64,000 bases of DNA from Thermomonas aquatica. GTDB lineage: Bacteria; Pseudomonadota; Gammaproteobacteria; Xanthomonadales; Xanthomonadaceae. A model generated the notes under the pieces. It searched no databases, was not told the DNA's origin, and saw nothing but the letters and a program-made list of their open reading frames with translations. The stretch is from contig NZ_CP040871.1 of NCBI RefSeq assembly GCF_006337105.1, positions 1,860,001-1,924,000 of the forward strand. The letters are read 5' to 3'. Shown one piece after another: positions 1-10,289 of this stretch. The position numbers were made by a program, and so were the translations under genes. Within the stretch, counting starts at the first letter, position 1, and the number at the start of each line of letters is the position of its first letter.

Positions 1-1
1 G

Positions 2-370
2 AGTCACAGCAGCGCTGTCGGCAATTTCAACTCTGCGAACCACGACTACAGCAATGCCTTCGGCTACAGGAACACCGCGAGCGGCGCACAAAGCAACGCC
101 TTCGGCTACTGGAACACCGCGATTGGCGCCAACAGCAACACGTTCGGTTACAGCAACAGCACCAATGGCGACAACAGCAGCGCCTTCGGCTACGACAACA
201 CCAGCACTGGCACCGAAAGCAGCGCCTTCGGCTACTTCAATACCGCGGGCGGCGGTGGCAGCGCGTTCGGCTACCGCAATACCGCCAGTGGCCCCAACAG
301 CAGTGCGTTCGGTTACGGGAACAACGCAGAGGGCGCCTTCAGCAGCGCATTCGGAAACGGGGCGCAGGCG
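2..370 (+). repeat. Tandem 42-bp repeats coding YadA head motifs
   Basis: About eight imperfect units encode a 14-residue pattern, roughly SSAFGY-N-A-G with small or polar spacers. Units vary in sequence but keep AFGY. This is a protein-level repeat of the YadA/Hia head beta-roll and not a DNA-level element. The array continues past the left edge. Confidence 0.85.
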
Positions 371-1477
371 CTGAACGCCGGCAGCACCGCGATCGGCTAC
401 CAGGCCATCGCCGACCGCAATTTCTCTGTCGCGGTAGGCAAGACCGGCGGCGAGCACCAGATCATCCACCTGGCCGACGGCACCGAGGATTTCGATGCGG
501 TCAACGTGCGCCAGCTGCGCATGCTGGCGACATGGATGGGCGGTGGCGCGACCTTCACCGGCGGCGTGTTCAGCGCGCCGACGTTCACCATCCAGGGCAC
601 CAGCTACAACAACGTGGGGGCCGCCTTCGCCGCCGTGGACACCAGGTTGACCCAGCTGGCCGCGAATGTCGGTGGTCCGCAGGGCCCGGCCGGTCCGGCG
701 GGTCCCCAGGGACCGACGGGTCCGACCGGGCCGCAAGGTCCGGCAGGTCCGAGTGGCCCGCAAGGTCCAACCGGTCCAACGGGTCCGCAAGGCGACCAAG
801 GTCCCGCTGGTCCGGCCGGCCCGCAAGGCGACCAGGGTCCCGCCGGTCCGCAAGGCCCGCAGGGTAATGAAGGCCCGATGGGCCCGCAGGGCCCGGCCGG
901 CCAGGATGCCGACATGACCCAGGTGGCGGCGATGGTGGAAGCCGGTGATGCGGCGACCCTCGACGCGGCCAAGGATTACGCCGATGCCGGCGATGCCTCC
1001 ACGTTGGCCGCGGCGAATAGCCATGCGGACACCGGCGACGCAGCAACCCTCGCCGCCGCCAAGGCGCATGCCAATACCGGCGATGCCGCGACCTTGACCG
1101 CCTCGAAGGCCTACACCGACACCACCGCCACGCAGACCCTGACCTCGGCGAAGTCGTACACCGATGCCAAGTTCGCAGCGTGGAACGACACCTTCACCCA
1201 GTACCAGCAGCAGGTCGACCGTCGTTTCGCGCAGACCGACAAGCGCATCGACCAGATCGGCGCGATGGGCAGCGCGATGACCCACATGGCGGTGAACGCG
1301 GCGAACGGCAGCGGCAGCAAGGGCCGCATCGCGATCGGTGTCGGTGCGCAGGGCAGCCAGGGTGCGGTGTCGATCGGCTACGGCAAGCGCCTCGGCGACC
1401 GCGCCTCGTTCTCGCTGGGCGCGAGCTTCAGCAGCGGCGAGTCTTCGGTGGGCGGCGGCTTCGGCTTCGACCTGTAA
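2..1477 (+). CDS. YadA-type trimeric autotransporter adhesin, 3' part (partial)
   Basis: The reading frame is open from the left edge, so the N-terminus lies outside the window. In order it encodes head repeats of about 14 residues with the signature AFGY-N-A-G (to about base 370), a YadA head/neck segment containing AVNVRQL (near 430-520), 26 Gly-X-Y collagen-like triplets (674-907), an Ala/Asp-rich coiled-coil-like stalk with repeated [10 protein letters not shown] units (about 940-1180), and a C-terminal YadA anchor starting near [12 protein letters not shown] and ending in [11 protein letters not shown]. In this family the anchor forms a trimeric outer-membrane beta-barrel that exports the passenger (type Vc secretion). 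The role is inferred to be adhesion. The stop is followed within 25 bp by a hairpin terminator. Family assignment is secure; the ligand is unknown. Confidence 0.93.
   Translation, partial: SHSSAVGNFNSANHDYSNAFGYRNTASGAQSNAFGYWNTAIGANSNTFGYSNSTNGDNSSAFGYDNTSTGTESSAFGYFNTAGGGGSAFGYRNTASGPNSSAFGYGNNAEGAFSSAFGNGAQALNAGSTAIGYQAIADRNFSVAVGKTGGEHQIIHLADGTEDFDAVNVRQLRMLATWMGGGATFTGGVFSAPTFTIQGTSYNNVGAAFAAVDTRLTQLAANVGGPQGPAGPAGPQGPTGPTGPQGPAGPSGPQGPTGPTGPQGDQGPAGPAGPQGDQGPAGPQGPQGNEGPMGPQGPAGQDADMTQVAAMVEAGDAATLDAAKDYADAGDASTLAAANSHADTGDAATLAAAKAHANTGDAATLTASKAYTDTTATQTLTSAKSYTDAKFAAWNDTFTQYQQQVDRRFAQTDKRIDQIGAMGSAMTHMAVNAANGSGSKGRIAIGVGAQGSQGAVSIGYGKRLGDRASFSLGASFSSGESSVGGGFGFDL
674..907 (+). repeat. 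Collagen-like Gly-X-Y repeat tract
   Basis: Twenty-six consecutive Gly-X-Y triplets, dominated by GPQ, GPA and GPT, with GDQ, GNE, GPM and GQD variants near the 3' end. The nine-base periodicity is visible in the DNA. Collagen-like triplets form triple helices, which fits the trimeric state imposed by the YadA anchor. Such tracts can change length by slippage. Confidence 0.93.
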
Positions 1478-1500
1478 TCCGTTTCGATGATGCAAAAGGG

Positions 1501-1524
1501 AACGGCGCGGGCAACCGCGCCGTT
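1501..1524. terminator. Rho-independent terminator, possibly bidirectional
   Basis: A 9-bp perfect stem (AACGGCGCG with CGCGCCGTT) and a 6-nt loop are followed by TTTTCGTTT on the plus strand. On the minus strand the hairpin is followed by CCCTTTTGC. It sits between the adhesin stop and the end of the convergent glycosylase gene, so it may serve both. Confidence 0.85.
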
Positions 1525-1554
1525 TTCGTTTGCGGAATCAGGCGGTGCCGCGAA

Positions 1555-1980
1555 TCAGGGCCGTTCCCAGGCCGCGATACCGCCGTCGACTGCTTCGAAC
1601 AGCGGATGCACGTCGAAGGCATCCTCGCGCCAGCGTTCGTGCAGTGGCGGATTGCGCAAGGCCAGCTTCGCCAGCAGGTGCATGCGTTCGTGTGCGAGCT
1701 GGCCGCGTTCCACCGCGATGGGTGCGACGCGATGGATGCGGCCCAGCTTGCCGCGGTCGAAGTTGTAGCCGCGCGCGGTCGCTTCTTCCTGCACCACCGC
1801 GAGATAGGCATCGATCGCGCGCTTCGGTTGCGGATGCGCCATGAAGCGGTCGAGTTGCGGGTGGTTGCGGTAGCCGCGGGTTTGCTCGTGCAGCACCGCA
1901 CGGGCGAGCAGGCCTTCGCGCCACAGCGCGACCAGCCCTTGCGGATCGAGGTGGCGCGGATGCAGCGACCACAGGCGCAT
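1555..1980 (-). CDS. Pyrimidine dimer DNA glycosylase (Pyr_excise family)
   Basis: Encodes 141 residues starting MRLWSLHP, a start typical of the T4 endonuclease V-like Pyr_excise family found in many bacteria. The family cuts the glycosidic bond at UV-induced pyrimidine dimers and nicks the abasic site. Visible family features are the N-terminal RLWSLHPRHLD, the GLVALWREGLLA helix, the HPQLDRF segment and the motif KLGRIHRVAP. The ATG lies 2 bp after the tamB stop, so it is the last gene of the tamA-tamB transcript and ends just before the hairpin at 1501-1524. Assignment is from sequence pattern; activity is inferred from the family. Confidence 0.8.
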   Translation of the reverse strand: MRLWSLHPRHLDPQGLVALWREGLLARAVLHEQTRGYRNHPQLDRFMAHPQPKRAIDAYLAVVQEEATARGYNFDRGKLGRIHRVAPIAVERGQLAHERMHLLAKLALRNPPLHERWREDAFDVHPLFEAVDGGIAAWERP

Positions 1981-1982
1981 CG

Positions 1983-4900
1983 TTACTTCTCCTTGCGCCA
2001 GTTGACCGAGGCGCGGTTCTCCACCGTGCTGGATTCGATCTGGATGTCGAAGCCCTTGCGCAGCAGGTATTTCAGCATCAGCACCTGGCCGGTGCCGAGC
2101 AGGGACACGCCGTAGCCGACGTAGAGTTTCGGCGACAGGTATTTGCCGACGCTGAGCACGTCGCTGCCCAGCGCGCGCGATTCGACCACGCCGGCATCGT
2201 CCAGGCCGATGCGCGAACCGAGTTCGGCGGCGAGCAATCCGGTGCCGGCGTTGAGTGCGGATTTCGCCGCGCCGAGTTGCCGCGCTTCGTCGCCGCTCAG
2301 GCTGGACAGCGGGCGGCCGAGGGTGAGGTAGGCCAGCGCTTCGGACTCGGTCTTGGCCGGATCGGAATACACGGTGGCGCGCGGCGCGGAGGCACGGCCT
2401 TCGACGCGGATGCCGGCGGTGACTTCGCCCACCTCGCGTTCGGCGCGGATGTCGAGCAGCGGATCGCCGACCGGGGTGTTCGACCACAACAGGCGGCCGC
2501 GGGTGATCTGCAGGCGCTGGCCATAGGCGGTGTAGCGCCCGCCCACGTCCAGTGCGCCGGTGCCGCGCATCTCGCGTCCCGGTACCGCACGCACGCGCAG
2601 GCTGCCGCCAAGCGTGCCGGTCAGGCCGAAGCCCTTGATGTTGACGTCCTTGCCCATCACCAGCGCGAGGTCGAGGTCCAGCGTGTTCGGCGTGCTGCGT
2701 TTCGGATCGACCGGGTCCAGCACCACCACGTCATCCGATGTCGACACGCCTTCGTCGAGGCGCTCCAGGTTGATGTCGGCCTCCGGCACGGTGACCGTGC
2801 CGCTGACCTGCAATGGCTGGCCGGCGCGGTAGCGCACCACCACGTCGGGATTCGCCACCGCGCGCAACTGCCGGGTCTCCGCGACCAGCACGTTCTCGCC
2901 GCGCAGGTTCAGCACCAGCGGCGTGTCCTGGTTGCGCCAGCCCAGGGTGCCATCGACATCCAGGGTGCCGTCGCCGGAGCGCACGCGGCCGACGATCCGC
3001 GCGTTGCCGTCGGCCTGCGCCTGCAGGCGCACGTCGCCCTCGCGCAGGGCGATGCCGAGCGCCGGCAGTTCCGTGGCGAAGTCCTGCAGGTGGCCTTCGC
3101 CGCCGATGGCCGGCGCCGCACGGGTGCCGGCAAGCCGCAAGTCGGCCTCCAGGCGGCCGGTCGGCTCGACGATGTCCGGCGAGAACAATTCCATCCAGGT
3201 CAGTTCGTCGGTGTTGACCTTGACCTCGCCGGACAGCGGCGCGTAGTCGTCCCAACCGGTGGCGATGCGCGCATCGATGCGGCCGTCGTCGTTGAACACC
3301 GCGCCGAGGGTGGCGGTGACGCGTTGCGGATCGAACGCGGCATCGAGCTTGAGGTCGCGATAACCGATCAGGTCGCGGCGCGACCGCGCGCTGTTGCGCA
3401 AGCCGCCGCTCGCGGAAGTGATGGTTGCGCTGCCGCGCCAGGCATTGCCCGCGGGCGCGATGCGGGCGACGAGGTCGGCATTGCCATTGAGCAGCCACGG
3501 GCGGCCGTCCTCGCGTTCCGGCAGGTACGGCACCAGCAGCGCCAGCGGCAGTTGCGCGCCCTGCAGGTTCAGCCCGCGCCGCGGCCAGTCGGCATCCGCG
3601 CACAGTTCGCCGCCGGCATTCGACCGCAGGCAGGCGCGCGACAACGCGCCGCTGTTGCCATCCCACGACCAGCGCGCCGGTTGTTGCAGGGTCCACGCCG
3701 CACCCCTGGCCGGGTCGAATTGCAGCGCAGCCAGCGCCCCCTGCCAGCGCGCGCCCTGCTTGTCCGCGTTGCCGCGCAGGGCGAGCGCACCGAGATCGCT
3801 GTTCGCCTCGGCATCGAACTGCAGGCGTTCCACCGCGCCGCGCAGGTTCGCGTGCAACGCGCTCAGCGGCAGGCCGAGCTGCAGGCCTTGCGCATCGATG
3901 GCGAGCGCGCCGCTGCCATTGCGCCAGGGCAGCCGGCCTTTGGCGACGAAGCGATCGGCGCGGTACTCGCCGAAGGCCACGCCGTCGCCACGCAGGTCGG
4001 CGTCGACATCCGGCGCATTGCGCGCGCCGCGCAGCCTGAGCGTGCCGCGCACGAGGCCACGGCCGTCCGGCAGCAGGTCGTTCAACTGCAGCGGCGTGAG
4101 GTTGGCATCGACCTCGATGTTGCTGGCGATCTTGCCGCGCGCATCGATGCGGCTGGCGCCGAGCGACAAGGCGACGTCACCGCTGTAATTGTCGCCATCG
4201 ATATCGAACGTGCCGCGGCCGCCGAGCGCGCGGCCACGCAACTTGCCGCCGAGCTCGCGCGCTTCAACATGCGCGAGCAGCGTGCCGTTGTCGCGCAACT
4301 TGCCATCGCTTGCGATGCGGCCGTTGATCGCGCCCGGCCAGTCCGGGACGAAATAGCCCGGGTCGAAGCCGGCCAGGGTGGCGTTCGCCTTCCATGCGAG
4401 GGCCGGCGTCCATGCCAGGTTGCCGGTCGCATCCAGCCGGCCCTGCGGCATCGTGGCCTGCAGCTTGCGCACGCGCACGCCGGCGCGGTCGCCGATGCCG
4501 TCGAACACGACATTCGCGGTGTCCTTGCCGCGCTGCAGGGTCGCCTCGCCGATCGCCGCCCAATGTTCCGGCTTGCCGGCGATGCCGAAATCCGCATCGC
4601 CGCCGACCATCGTCTTGCCGTCGGCGCCGTGCCAGCGCAGGCCGCGGGCATTGACCGCGAACTTCAGCGATGAAGCCTTCGGGTCGCGCAGGTCGGCGGT
4701 GCCGTTGGTGGTGACGCGGCCGTCGAACACGTCCAGCACCAGCGGCTGCAGGCGCAGCACCTTGTCGTCCAGCGCCAGTTTCGACGGTTGCAGGGTGGCG
4801 GCGAAGTCGCCTTGCGTCACCGTGCCGCGCAGGTTCGCGTTGCCGCCGATGCCGTCGGCCGTCAGGTTGAAGGCAAGCGGCGTGGACGTTTCGCCGCTGC

Positions 4901-5891
4901 CAGTCAGCAGGCCGAGATCCAGGGCTTCGCTGTTGGCATGCAACAGCCAGCGCGGTGCGTCTTCATCGCCGCGCAGGGTGAGCGTGGCCCGCAACGGCGC
5001 GGGTGCGCGACCGCCGACGGCCACGTCCATCCGCGACAGGTCGCCGCGCGCGAGCAGGCCGATCCGCGGCGCGGTCTGCCCGGCCGGCGCCGGCAGTACC
5101 GCGGTGGCGAGCAGGTCGCTGCGGAAGTTCTCGCGCGGCAGGTAATCGCCATGCAGGTTGATGCGGCCGCGGTCGCTGTCGACGGCGAGATGTTCGATGT
5201 GCAGCGAACCGGGCGCCGCATCCAGTCCGCCGCGCGCGCGGCGGATGTCGATCAAGGCCTCGCCTTCCTGCACCACCTTCAAGCCGTCGATGCGGATGGC
5301 GTCGGACTGCAGCGCCAGCGGCGGCGCGATGTCCGGCAGCACGTCGGGCCAGGTCGGCAGTTCGAACGGCTTGTCGTTGCGCGGCAGGTCGAGCGTCGCC
5401 TCGGTCACGTCCAGCGCATCCAGCCGCAGGCGCTTGCCGAGCAACGGACGGATCGCGGGATCCAGCACGACCGTCTTCGCATCGAACACGATCCGCCCCA
5501 TCGCGCAGCTGGCAGTCGGCGTGGGCGTGCAGTCGGGATCGCGCTGGCGCGGCATCGAGAAATGCACGCCGTGCAGCACCAGCGGCCCGGAGGCCGGGCC
5601 TTGCGCGGAGCTCCACGTCAGTTCGGTGCCCGCGGGCAGGCGCGCCACGATCTGCCGCAGCAGCACGTCGCGGCCGCCGATCGTCATCAGCAGCCAGTAC
5701 AACAGCAACGCGGCGCCGATGGCCAAGGCCAGCGTGCCCAGGCCGCTGCGCAGCGCGACCTTGCGCTGGCGCCTGCGGCGCAGCGTGCGCAGTTCGGCGA
5801 TGCGCGCTTCGCGTTGCGCAGCGTCGGCGTCGTCCGGCAGCGGGTCCAGGCCGTAGCGGCGGAAGCGCCGGTAGCGTTCGCGCCAGTTCAC
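1983..5891 (-). CDS. tamB: Translocation and assembly module subunit TamB
   Basis: Encodes 1302 residues, usual for TamB. A charged N-terminal tail is followed by one membrane anchor (about residues 50-70), a very long beta-rich periplasmic region of AsmA/TamB repeats, and a C-terminal DUF490/TamB domain (GKDVNIKGFGLTGTLGG, GRYTAYGQRLQITRG, DPLLDIRA). TamB spans the periplasm and works with TamA in outer-membrane protein assembly and lipid transport. The GTG start overlaps the tamA stop in GTGA, which decides the start; a longer open frame upstream is only a shadow of tamA. Codon use is uniform, with no sign of disruption. Confidence 0.95.
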   Translation of the reverse strand: MNWRERYRRFRRYGLDPLPDDADAAQREARIAELRTLRRRRQRKVALRSGLGTLALAIGAALLLYWLLMTIGGRDVLLRQIVARLPAGTELTWSSAQGPASGPLVLHGVHFSMPRQRDPDCTPTPTASCAMGRIVFDAKTVVLDPAIRPLLGKRLRLDALDVTEATLDLPRNDKPFELPTWPDVLPDIAPPLALQSDAIRIDGLKVVQEGEALIDIRRARGGLDAAPGSLHIEHLAVDSDRGRINLHGDYLPRENFRSDLLATAVLPAPAGQTAPRIGLLARGDLSRMDVAVGGRAPAPLRATLTLRGDEDAPRWLLHANSEALDLGLLTGSGETSTPLAFNLTADGIGGNANLRGTVTQGDFAATLQPSKLALDDKVLRLQPLVLDVFDGRVTTNGTADLRDPKASSLKFAVNARGLRWHGADGKTMVGGDADFGIAGKPEHWAAIGEATLQRGKDTANVVFDGIGDRAGVRVRKLQATMPQGRLDATGNLAWTPALAWKANATLAGFDPGYFVPDWPGAINGRIASDGKLRDNGTLLAHVEARELGGKLRGRALGGRGTFDIDGDNYSGDVALSLGASRIDARGKIASNIEVDANLTPLQLNDLLPDGRGLVRGTLRLRGARNAPDVDADLRGDGVAFGEYRADRFVAKGRLPWRNGSGALAIDAQGLQLGLPLSALHANLRGAVERLQFDAEANSDLGALALRGNADKQGARWQGALAALQFDPARGAAWTLQQPARWSWDGNSGALSRACLRSNAGGELCADADWPRRGLNLQGAQLPLALLVPYLPEREDGRPWLLNGNADLVARIAPAGNAWRGSATITSASGGLRNSARSRRDLIGYRDLKLDAAFDPQRVTATLGAVFNDDGRIDARIATGWDDYAPLSGEVKVNTDELTWMELFSPDIVEPTGRLEADLRLAGTRAAPAIGGEGHLQDFATELPALGIALREGDVRLQAQADGNARIVGRVRSGDGTLDVDGTLGWRNQDTPLVLNLRGENVLVAETRQLRAVANPDVVVRYRAGQPLQVSGTVTVPEADINLERLDEGVSTSDDVVVLDPVDPKRSTPNTLDLDLALVMGKDVNIKGFGLTGTLGGSLRVRAVPGREMRGTGALDVGGRYTAYGQRLQITRGRLLWSNTPVGDPLLDIRAEREVGEVTAGIRVEGRASAPRATVYSDPAKTESEALAYLTLGRPLSSLSGDEARQLGAAKSALNAGTGLLAAELGSRIGLDDAGVVESRALGSDVLSVGKYLSPKLYVGYGVSLLGTGQVLMLKYLLRKGFDIQIESSTVENRASVNWRKEK

Positions 5892-7771
5892 AGGTCGGCG
5901 CCGATGTTGAGGTGGATCGTGAACGGCGAATCCGGCGCTTTCAGCCCGCGCGCGACATCGATGCGCACCGGCCCGACCGGCGAACGCCAGCGCAGGCCGA
6001 TGCCGACGCCGGTATGCATGTCGGGACGCTTGCCGTCGAACGCGCTGCCGCTGTCGACGAACACCGCCGCGCCCCACGGGCCCTTGAAGTAGCGCTCGTA
6101 CTCGACGCTGGCGGTGACCACGTTGGCCGCGCCCAGCGCATAGGAATCGCCGACGCTGTTGCGGATGCGCGGGCCGATCTCGCGCCAGCCGTAACCGCGC
6201 ACGCTGCGGTCGCCGCCGGCGTAGTAGCGCAGGCTGGGCGGCAGCTCGAGCAGGGTGTCGGTGAAGGTATGCCCGGCCTCGCCGCGCACGATCAAGCGGC
6301 TGTCGGCATCGAAGCCGTGGAACCATTGCGCGCTGGCATGCAGCTGGACGAAGCGCGCATCGCCGTCCGCGCCGCCCTTGCCGCCGCGCAGGGTCAGGGT
6401 GCCGCCGGCGCCGCGGCGCGGGGCGAGGCGGTCGTCGACGTCGATGTATTCCGCGCGCAGCTCGGGGAACACGAAGCTCGCGTACTGGTAGTCGAGCGTG
6501 GGCCTGTCGAGGGTGAAGTACGACCAGCGTTCGCGCAGCACGTGCAGCGACGCGACCAGGTTGAGGTGGTCGTTGTACTGGCCGCTGCGGCTGGCGACGA
6601 ACTCCAGCCGGCGCGTGTCCAGCGAGTCGGTCTGTTCGTCGGCCGCCTGCAGGCTGGCGGTGTACCAGCCGTCCAGCCAGGCGAACGCCGGCACGCGGTA
6701 CTGCACGGTCGCGGCCTTGCGCTTGTTGGCGTAGTCGAGTTGCGCCAGCGCCTTGTGGCCGCGGGTGTTGAGGTAGCGGCGTTCCAGGCCGAGGCTGAAG
6801 CCGGCGCCGCTGCGGGTGCCGTAGTTCACGCCGGCGGTGTAGATGCTGCGCGGCGCCGGGGTCAGGTTGACCTGCACCGGCACCGCCTTGTCTTTCGCGT
6901 TCTCGGGCTGCGGCAGGACCTCGACCAGGCCGAAGTAGTCCAGCGCCACCAGCGAACGGCGCAGGCGTTCCAGTTCGCGGTCGTCGTAGGCTTCGCCCGG
7001 CGTCCAGCCGACGAGTTTCTGCAGCAGCGCGTCGCGGATGATGGGTTTCGGCGCCTGCGCGAAGGTCGCCCCGCCCAGCGTGTAGCGCGCGCCGCTGGTC
7101 CAGCGCAGGTCGATGTCGGCGGCGAACTCGGCGCGTGTCACCTCGACCCGGTGCGCGGCGAAATCGGCATCGAAATAGCCATGCCCGGCCAGCGCGCGGC
7201 CGACCTTCGACTTGCTCGCCTCGTACAGCGCGTGGTCGAGCACCTCGCCCTTGCGCGGGGCGAAGCCGGCCAGCGCGGCGCGCACGTCGCGGTCGTCGCC
7301 GCCACCGCCCTCGACGCCGACGTTCCATCCGCGCACCCGCACCGGCGTGCCGGGTTCGATGCGGATGCTGACGGTCAGCGAACGCGCGCTGCGCTGGCCG
7401 GCTTCGGCATTGCCGTCGCCCTCCGCGTCGGTGGCGACGGCGCGCGTCGAAGCGGCGGCCGCGTCTTCGCTGCCTTCAGGCGCGTCGCGGTCGCTGCGCT
7501 GGATGACGATGGTCGGCGAGTAGTAGCCGAACGGTTCCAGCGCCTCGCGGGTTTCCGCCTCGGCCTCGCGCAGCAGGTAGTTGAGCCGGCGCGCGGACAG
7601 GTCCTTGCCGACCGCGTCGCTGAGCGACAGCGAGACCCGCACGTTCTCCGCCATCGGCGCATCGTGTTCGAGGCCGGCGATCTCGACGCGGGTGACGATG
7701 GCGGCCCTCGCCGGCAACGCCAGCGCGCCGCAGGCGATGGCGATCAGCAGGCGGGCGGCGAAAGGCGGCAT
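5888..7771 (-). CDS. tamA: Outer-membrane assembly factor TamA (Omp85 family)
   Basis: Encodes 627 residues: a signal peptide (MPPFAARLLIAIACGALALP, cleavage after ARA), POTRA domains, then a 16-strand Omp85 barrel with typical late motifs such as YYAGGDRSVRGYGW, GAANVVTASVEYER and the C-terminal VGIGLRWRSPVGPVRIDVA. The ATG at 7771 is preferred over an upstream TTG because it begins the signal peptide. The stop overlaps the tamB GTG, so the two subunits are translationally coupled. It lies 47 bp downstream of glyS in the same direction and may be read from the gly transcript. Confidence 0.95.
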   Translation of the reverse strand: MPPFAARLLIAIACGALALPARAAIVTRVEIAGLEHDAPMAENVRVSLSLSDAVGKDLSARRLNYLLREAEAETREALEPFGYYSPTIVIQRSDRDAPEGSEDAAAASTRAVATDAEGDGNAEAGQRSARSLTVSIRIEPGTPVRVRGWNVGVEGGGGDDRDVRAALAGFAPRKGEVLDHALYEASKSKVGRALAGHGYFDADFAAHRVEVTRAEFAADIDLRWTSGARYTLGGATFAQAPKPIIRDALLQKLVGWTPGEAYDDRELERLRRSLVALDYFGLVEVLPQPENAKDKAVPVQVNLTPAPRSIYTAGVNYGTRSGAGFSLGLERRYLNTRGHKALAQLDYANKRKAATVQYRVPAFAWLDGWYTASLQAADEQTDSLDTRRLEFVASRSGQYNDHLNLVASLHVLRERWSYFTLDRPTLDYQYASFVFPELRAEYIDVDDRLAPRRGAGGTLTLRGGKGGADGDARFVQLHASAQWFHGFDADSRLIVRGEAGHTFTDTLLELPPSLRYYAGGDRSVRGYGWREIGPRIRNSVGDSYALGAANVVTASVEYERYFKGPWGAAVFVDSGSAFDGKRPDMHTGVGIGLRWRSPVGPVRIDVARGLKAPDSPFTIHLNIGADL

Positions 7772-7818
7772 CGGCGCAGGATACCGATGCCGCGTCAACG
7801 GACGATTAACCTCGCGGC

Positions 7819-9960
7819 TCAGGCCGAGAGGTGCTCGATCGCGGCCACGCTGCCCAGGCGTTCGGCGAGTCGCTTGAGCAGGGCCAGGCGGTTGTTGCGG
7901 ATCGCGGCATCGTCGACGTTGACCATCACGTTGTCGAAGAACGCATCCACCTGCGGGCGCAGGCGGGCGAGGTGGGCCAGCGCATCCACGTAGTCGCCGT
8001 GCGCCAGCGCGTGGCCGGTTTCGCCGTAGACCGCTTCCACCGCTTCGGCCAGCGCGAGTTCCGCCGGTTCGCTGAGCAGGGCGTGGTCTTCGATGTTGGG
8101 GATCTCGCCCTCGGCCTTCTTCAGGATATTGCCGATGCGCTTGTTGGCGGCGGCCAGCGCGGCGGCTTCCGGCAACTGGGCGAAGGTGCCGATGGCATCG
8201 ATGCGGCGGTCGAAGTCGTACAGCGATTTCGGCTTCAGTTCGGCGACGGCATTGAAGTGCGAACCCGGGACGCCCTTGTCGGCGTAGTAGCCGCGCAGGC
8301 GGTCGAGGATGAAGTCGCGAATATCGTCCGCAATCTTGGCACGTGCGCGAGCTTTGCGCGGCTCGACTTGATCGATAGTGAGTGGGCCAGTTTCGTAATG
8401 ATCGCGCAAAGCGTTTTCTGATTGCGCTGAAACGGCTTCGCTGATCGAGATGGTCAGATCGAGGTCGTAGCCACTCTCAATAATCGTCCGCGCCAAGCCC
8501 AGCGCATTGCGCCGCAACGCGAACGGATCCTTGTTGCCGGTCGGCTTCAGGCCCGCGGCGAACCCGCCGGCCAGGGTGTCGAGGCGCTCGGCGATCGCCA
8601 GCACCTTGCCCACGCCGGAGAGCGCGATGTCGTCGCCGGCGAAGCGCGGCTGGTAGGCCTCGTCGATGGCGAGGGCGACCTCGGCCGGCTCGTTCGCGCG
8701 CTGCGCGTAGTAGCGGCCGGCGATGCCCTGCAGTTCCGGGAACTCGTTGACCATGCGCGACTGCAGGTCGTTCTTGGCCAGCAGCGCGGCGCGCTTGGCC
8801 AGTGCGGCATCCACGCCGACCTGCGGCGCGATGGCTTCCGCCAGTGCGGCCACCCGCTGCGCCTTGTCGGCCACGCTGCCGAGCTTGGCCTGGTAGGTCA
8901 CGGTGGCGAGGCCCGCGCCCATCGCCTCGAGGCCCTGCTTCAGGTCTTCGTCGAAGAAGAACTTGGCGTCGGCGAAGCGCGGACGGATGACGCGTTCATA
9001 ACCCTTGCGGATTTCGCTTTCATCCTTCGATTCGATGTTGGCGATGCCGATGAAGTGCTCGGTCAGCCTGCCGCCGTCGTCGAGCACCGGGAAGAACTTC
9101 TGGTTGGTCTCCATGGTGGTGACCAGCGCTTCCTGCGGCACGCCGAGGAATTCGCGCTCGAACGAGCAGGCCACCGCCACCGGCCATTCGTTGAGGCAGT
9201 TCACCTGCTGCAGGTTGTCCTCGTCGATCCGCGCGCTGCCGCCGGCGGCCTTCGCCGCGCCTTCGACTTCGGCGACGATGCGCGCGCGGCGTGCGTCGGG
9301 ATCGACCAGCACGTGCGCGGCGCGCAGGGCATCGAGGTAATCCCCGGGGCGCTGCACCCACACCGGCTTGTCGTGCATGAAGCGATGGCCGCGGCTGTTG
9401 CGGCCGGCGCGGATGCCCAGCGCTTCCAGTCCGACCACATCGTCGCCGAACAATGCCACCAGCCAGTGCAGCGGGCGGGCGAACCCGTAGGGATGGTCGC
9501 CCCAGCGCATCGGCTTGGGGATCGGCATGCCGGCCAGCGCCTCGTCGAGCACCGCCTGCAGCAGTTCGCCGGTCTGCGCGCCGGGCTTCACCGCGCGGTG
9601 CACGAAGCGCTCGCCCTTGGCGTCGCTGGTCTTTTCCAGCTGCGTCCAGTCGACCCCGGCCTTGGCGGCGAAGCCTTCCAGCGCCTTGGTCGGCTTGCCT
9701 TCGGCATCCAGCGCGATGTTGAGGTACGGGCCCAGCACTTCGGACTTCTGTTCCGGCTGCTCGGTGGCGACGCCCGGCAGCAGCACCGCGATCCGGCGCG
9801 GCGAATACAGCGGCTTGGCATCGCCGGGCTCGATCGCCACGCCGCGCTTGTCCAGCGCGGCGACCACGCCGTCGAAGAACGCCTGCGCGAGGCCGGGCAG
9901 CGCCTTGACCGGCAATTCCTCGGTGCCGAGTTCGATCAGTAGGGGATTCATCTTGTTCAT
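7819..9960 (-). CDS. glyS: Glycine--tRNA ligase beta subunit
   Basis: Encodes 713 residues. The N-terminus [18 protein letters not shown] is diagnostic of GlyS, followed by the tRNA_synt_2f body and a C-terminal DALR-like anticodon-binding region ([27 protein letters not shown]). Together with GlyQ it forms the alpha2beta2 glycyl-tRNA synthetase. ATG codons at 9960 and 9951 are both possible; 9960 overlaps the upstream cupin stop as ATGA, like the other junctions in this operon. It is separated from glyQ by two unrelated small genes. Confidence 0.97.
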   Translation of the reverse strand: MNKMNPLLIELGTEELPVKALPGLAQAFFDGVVAALDKRGVAIEPGDAKPLYSPRRIAVLLPGVATEQPEQKSEVLGPYLNIALDAEGKPTKALEGFAAKAGVDWTQLEKTSDAKGERFVHRAVKPGAQTGELLQAVLDEALAGMPIPKPMRWGDHPYGFARPLHWLVALFGDDVVGLEALGIRAGRNSRGHRFMHDKPVWVQRPGDYLDALRAAHVLVDPDARRARIVAEVEGAAKAAGGSARIDEDNLQQVNCLNEWPVAVACSFEREFLGVPQEALVTTMETNQKFFPVLDDGGRLTEHFIGIANIESKDESEIRKGYERVIRPRFADAKFFFDEDLKQGLEAMGAGLATVTYQAKLGSVADKAQRVAALAEAIAPQVGVDAALAKRAALLAKNDLQSRMVNEFPELQGIAGRYYAQRANEPAEVALAIDEAYQPRFAGDDIALSGVGKVLAIAERLDTLAGGFAAGLKPTGNKDPFALRRNALGLARTIIESGYDLDLTISISEAVSAQSENALRDHYETGPLTIDQVEPRKARARAKIADDIRDFILDRLRGYYADKGVPGSHFNAVAELKPKSLYDFDRRIDAIGTFAQLPEAAALAAANKRIGNILKKAEGEIPNIEDHALLSEPAELALAEAVEAVYGETGHALAHGDYVDALAHLARLRPQVDAFFDNVMVNVDDAAIRNNRLALLKRLAERLGSVAAIEHLSA

Positions 9961-10289
9961 GCAGTCTCGCCGCCCTGTGGCCCGTAGAACACGACCCAGG
10001 TACTGAAGTCGTCGCTGAAATGTTCGAAGCGGTGCGCGACGCCGGCCGGCACGAACAGCAGTTCGCCGGCGACGAATGCTCGGCGTTCGCCGCCGCAGAT
10101 GAAATCGCCGCTGCCGGCGATCACCACGTAGACCTCGTCGCGAGCGTGCGCTTGCTGCCGGTCTTCGCCGACCGGCCTGTAGATTTCCACCGACAGCGTG
10201 CCGTGCGCGAACAGTTCGCGGAACGGCGCTGCACCCGGCTGTGCCGCGAGCGCGGCCAGTGCCTCGGCAGGCGCGAAACGCGCGCTCAT
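9957..10289 (-). CDS. Small cupin-domain protein
   Basis: Encodes 110 residues with one cupin barrel. Motif 1 is [19 protein letters not shown], in which the usual HxH is changed (only one His, then Asp-Glu). Motif 2 includes [13 protein letters not shown], with a conserved PAGVAH. The metal site may be partial. The gene is embedded between the GST gene and glyS with ATGA overlaps on both sides, so its expression is tied to glycyl-tRNA synthetase. The substrate cannot be deduced. It may be a dioxygenase-like or sugar-binding cupin, or a non-catalytic one. Confidence 0.85.
   Translation of the reverse strand: MSARFAPAEALAALAAQPGAAPFRELFAHGTLSVEIYRPVGEDRQQAHARDEVYVVIAGSGDFICGGERRAFVAGELLFVPAGVAHRFEHFSDDFSTWVVFYGPQGGETA

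Noticed and set aside
674..907. CRISPR-like or satellite DNA repeat
   Set aside because: The nine-base period codes for Gly-X-Y triplets in the adhesin frame; no spacers.
2277..4673. A long plus-strand open frame inside tamB
   Set aside because: Antisense shadow created by high GC; its translation is rich in Ala/Arg/Gln and lacks any domain, and the minus-strand gene explains the bases.
5892..7328. Upstream extension of the tamB frame into tamA
   Set aside because: It overlaps tamA in another frame and has Arg-rich nonsense; the GTG overlapping the tamA stop is the natural start.
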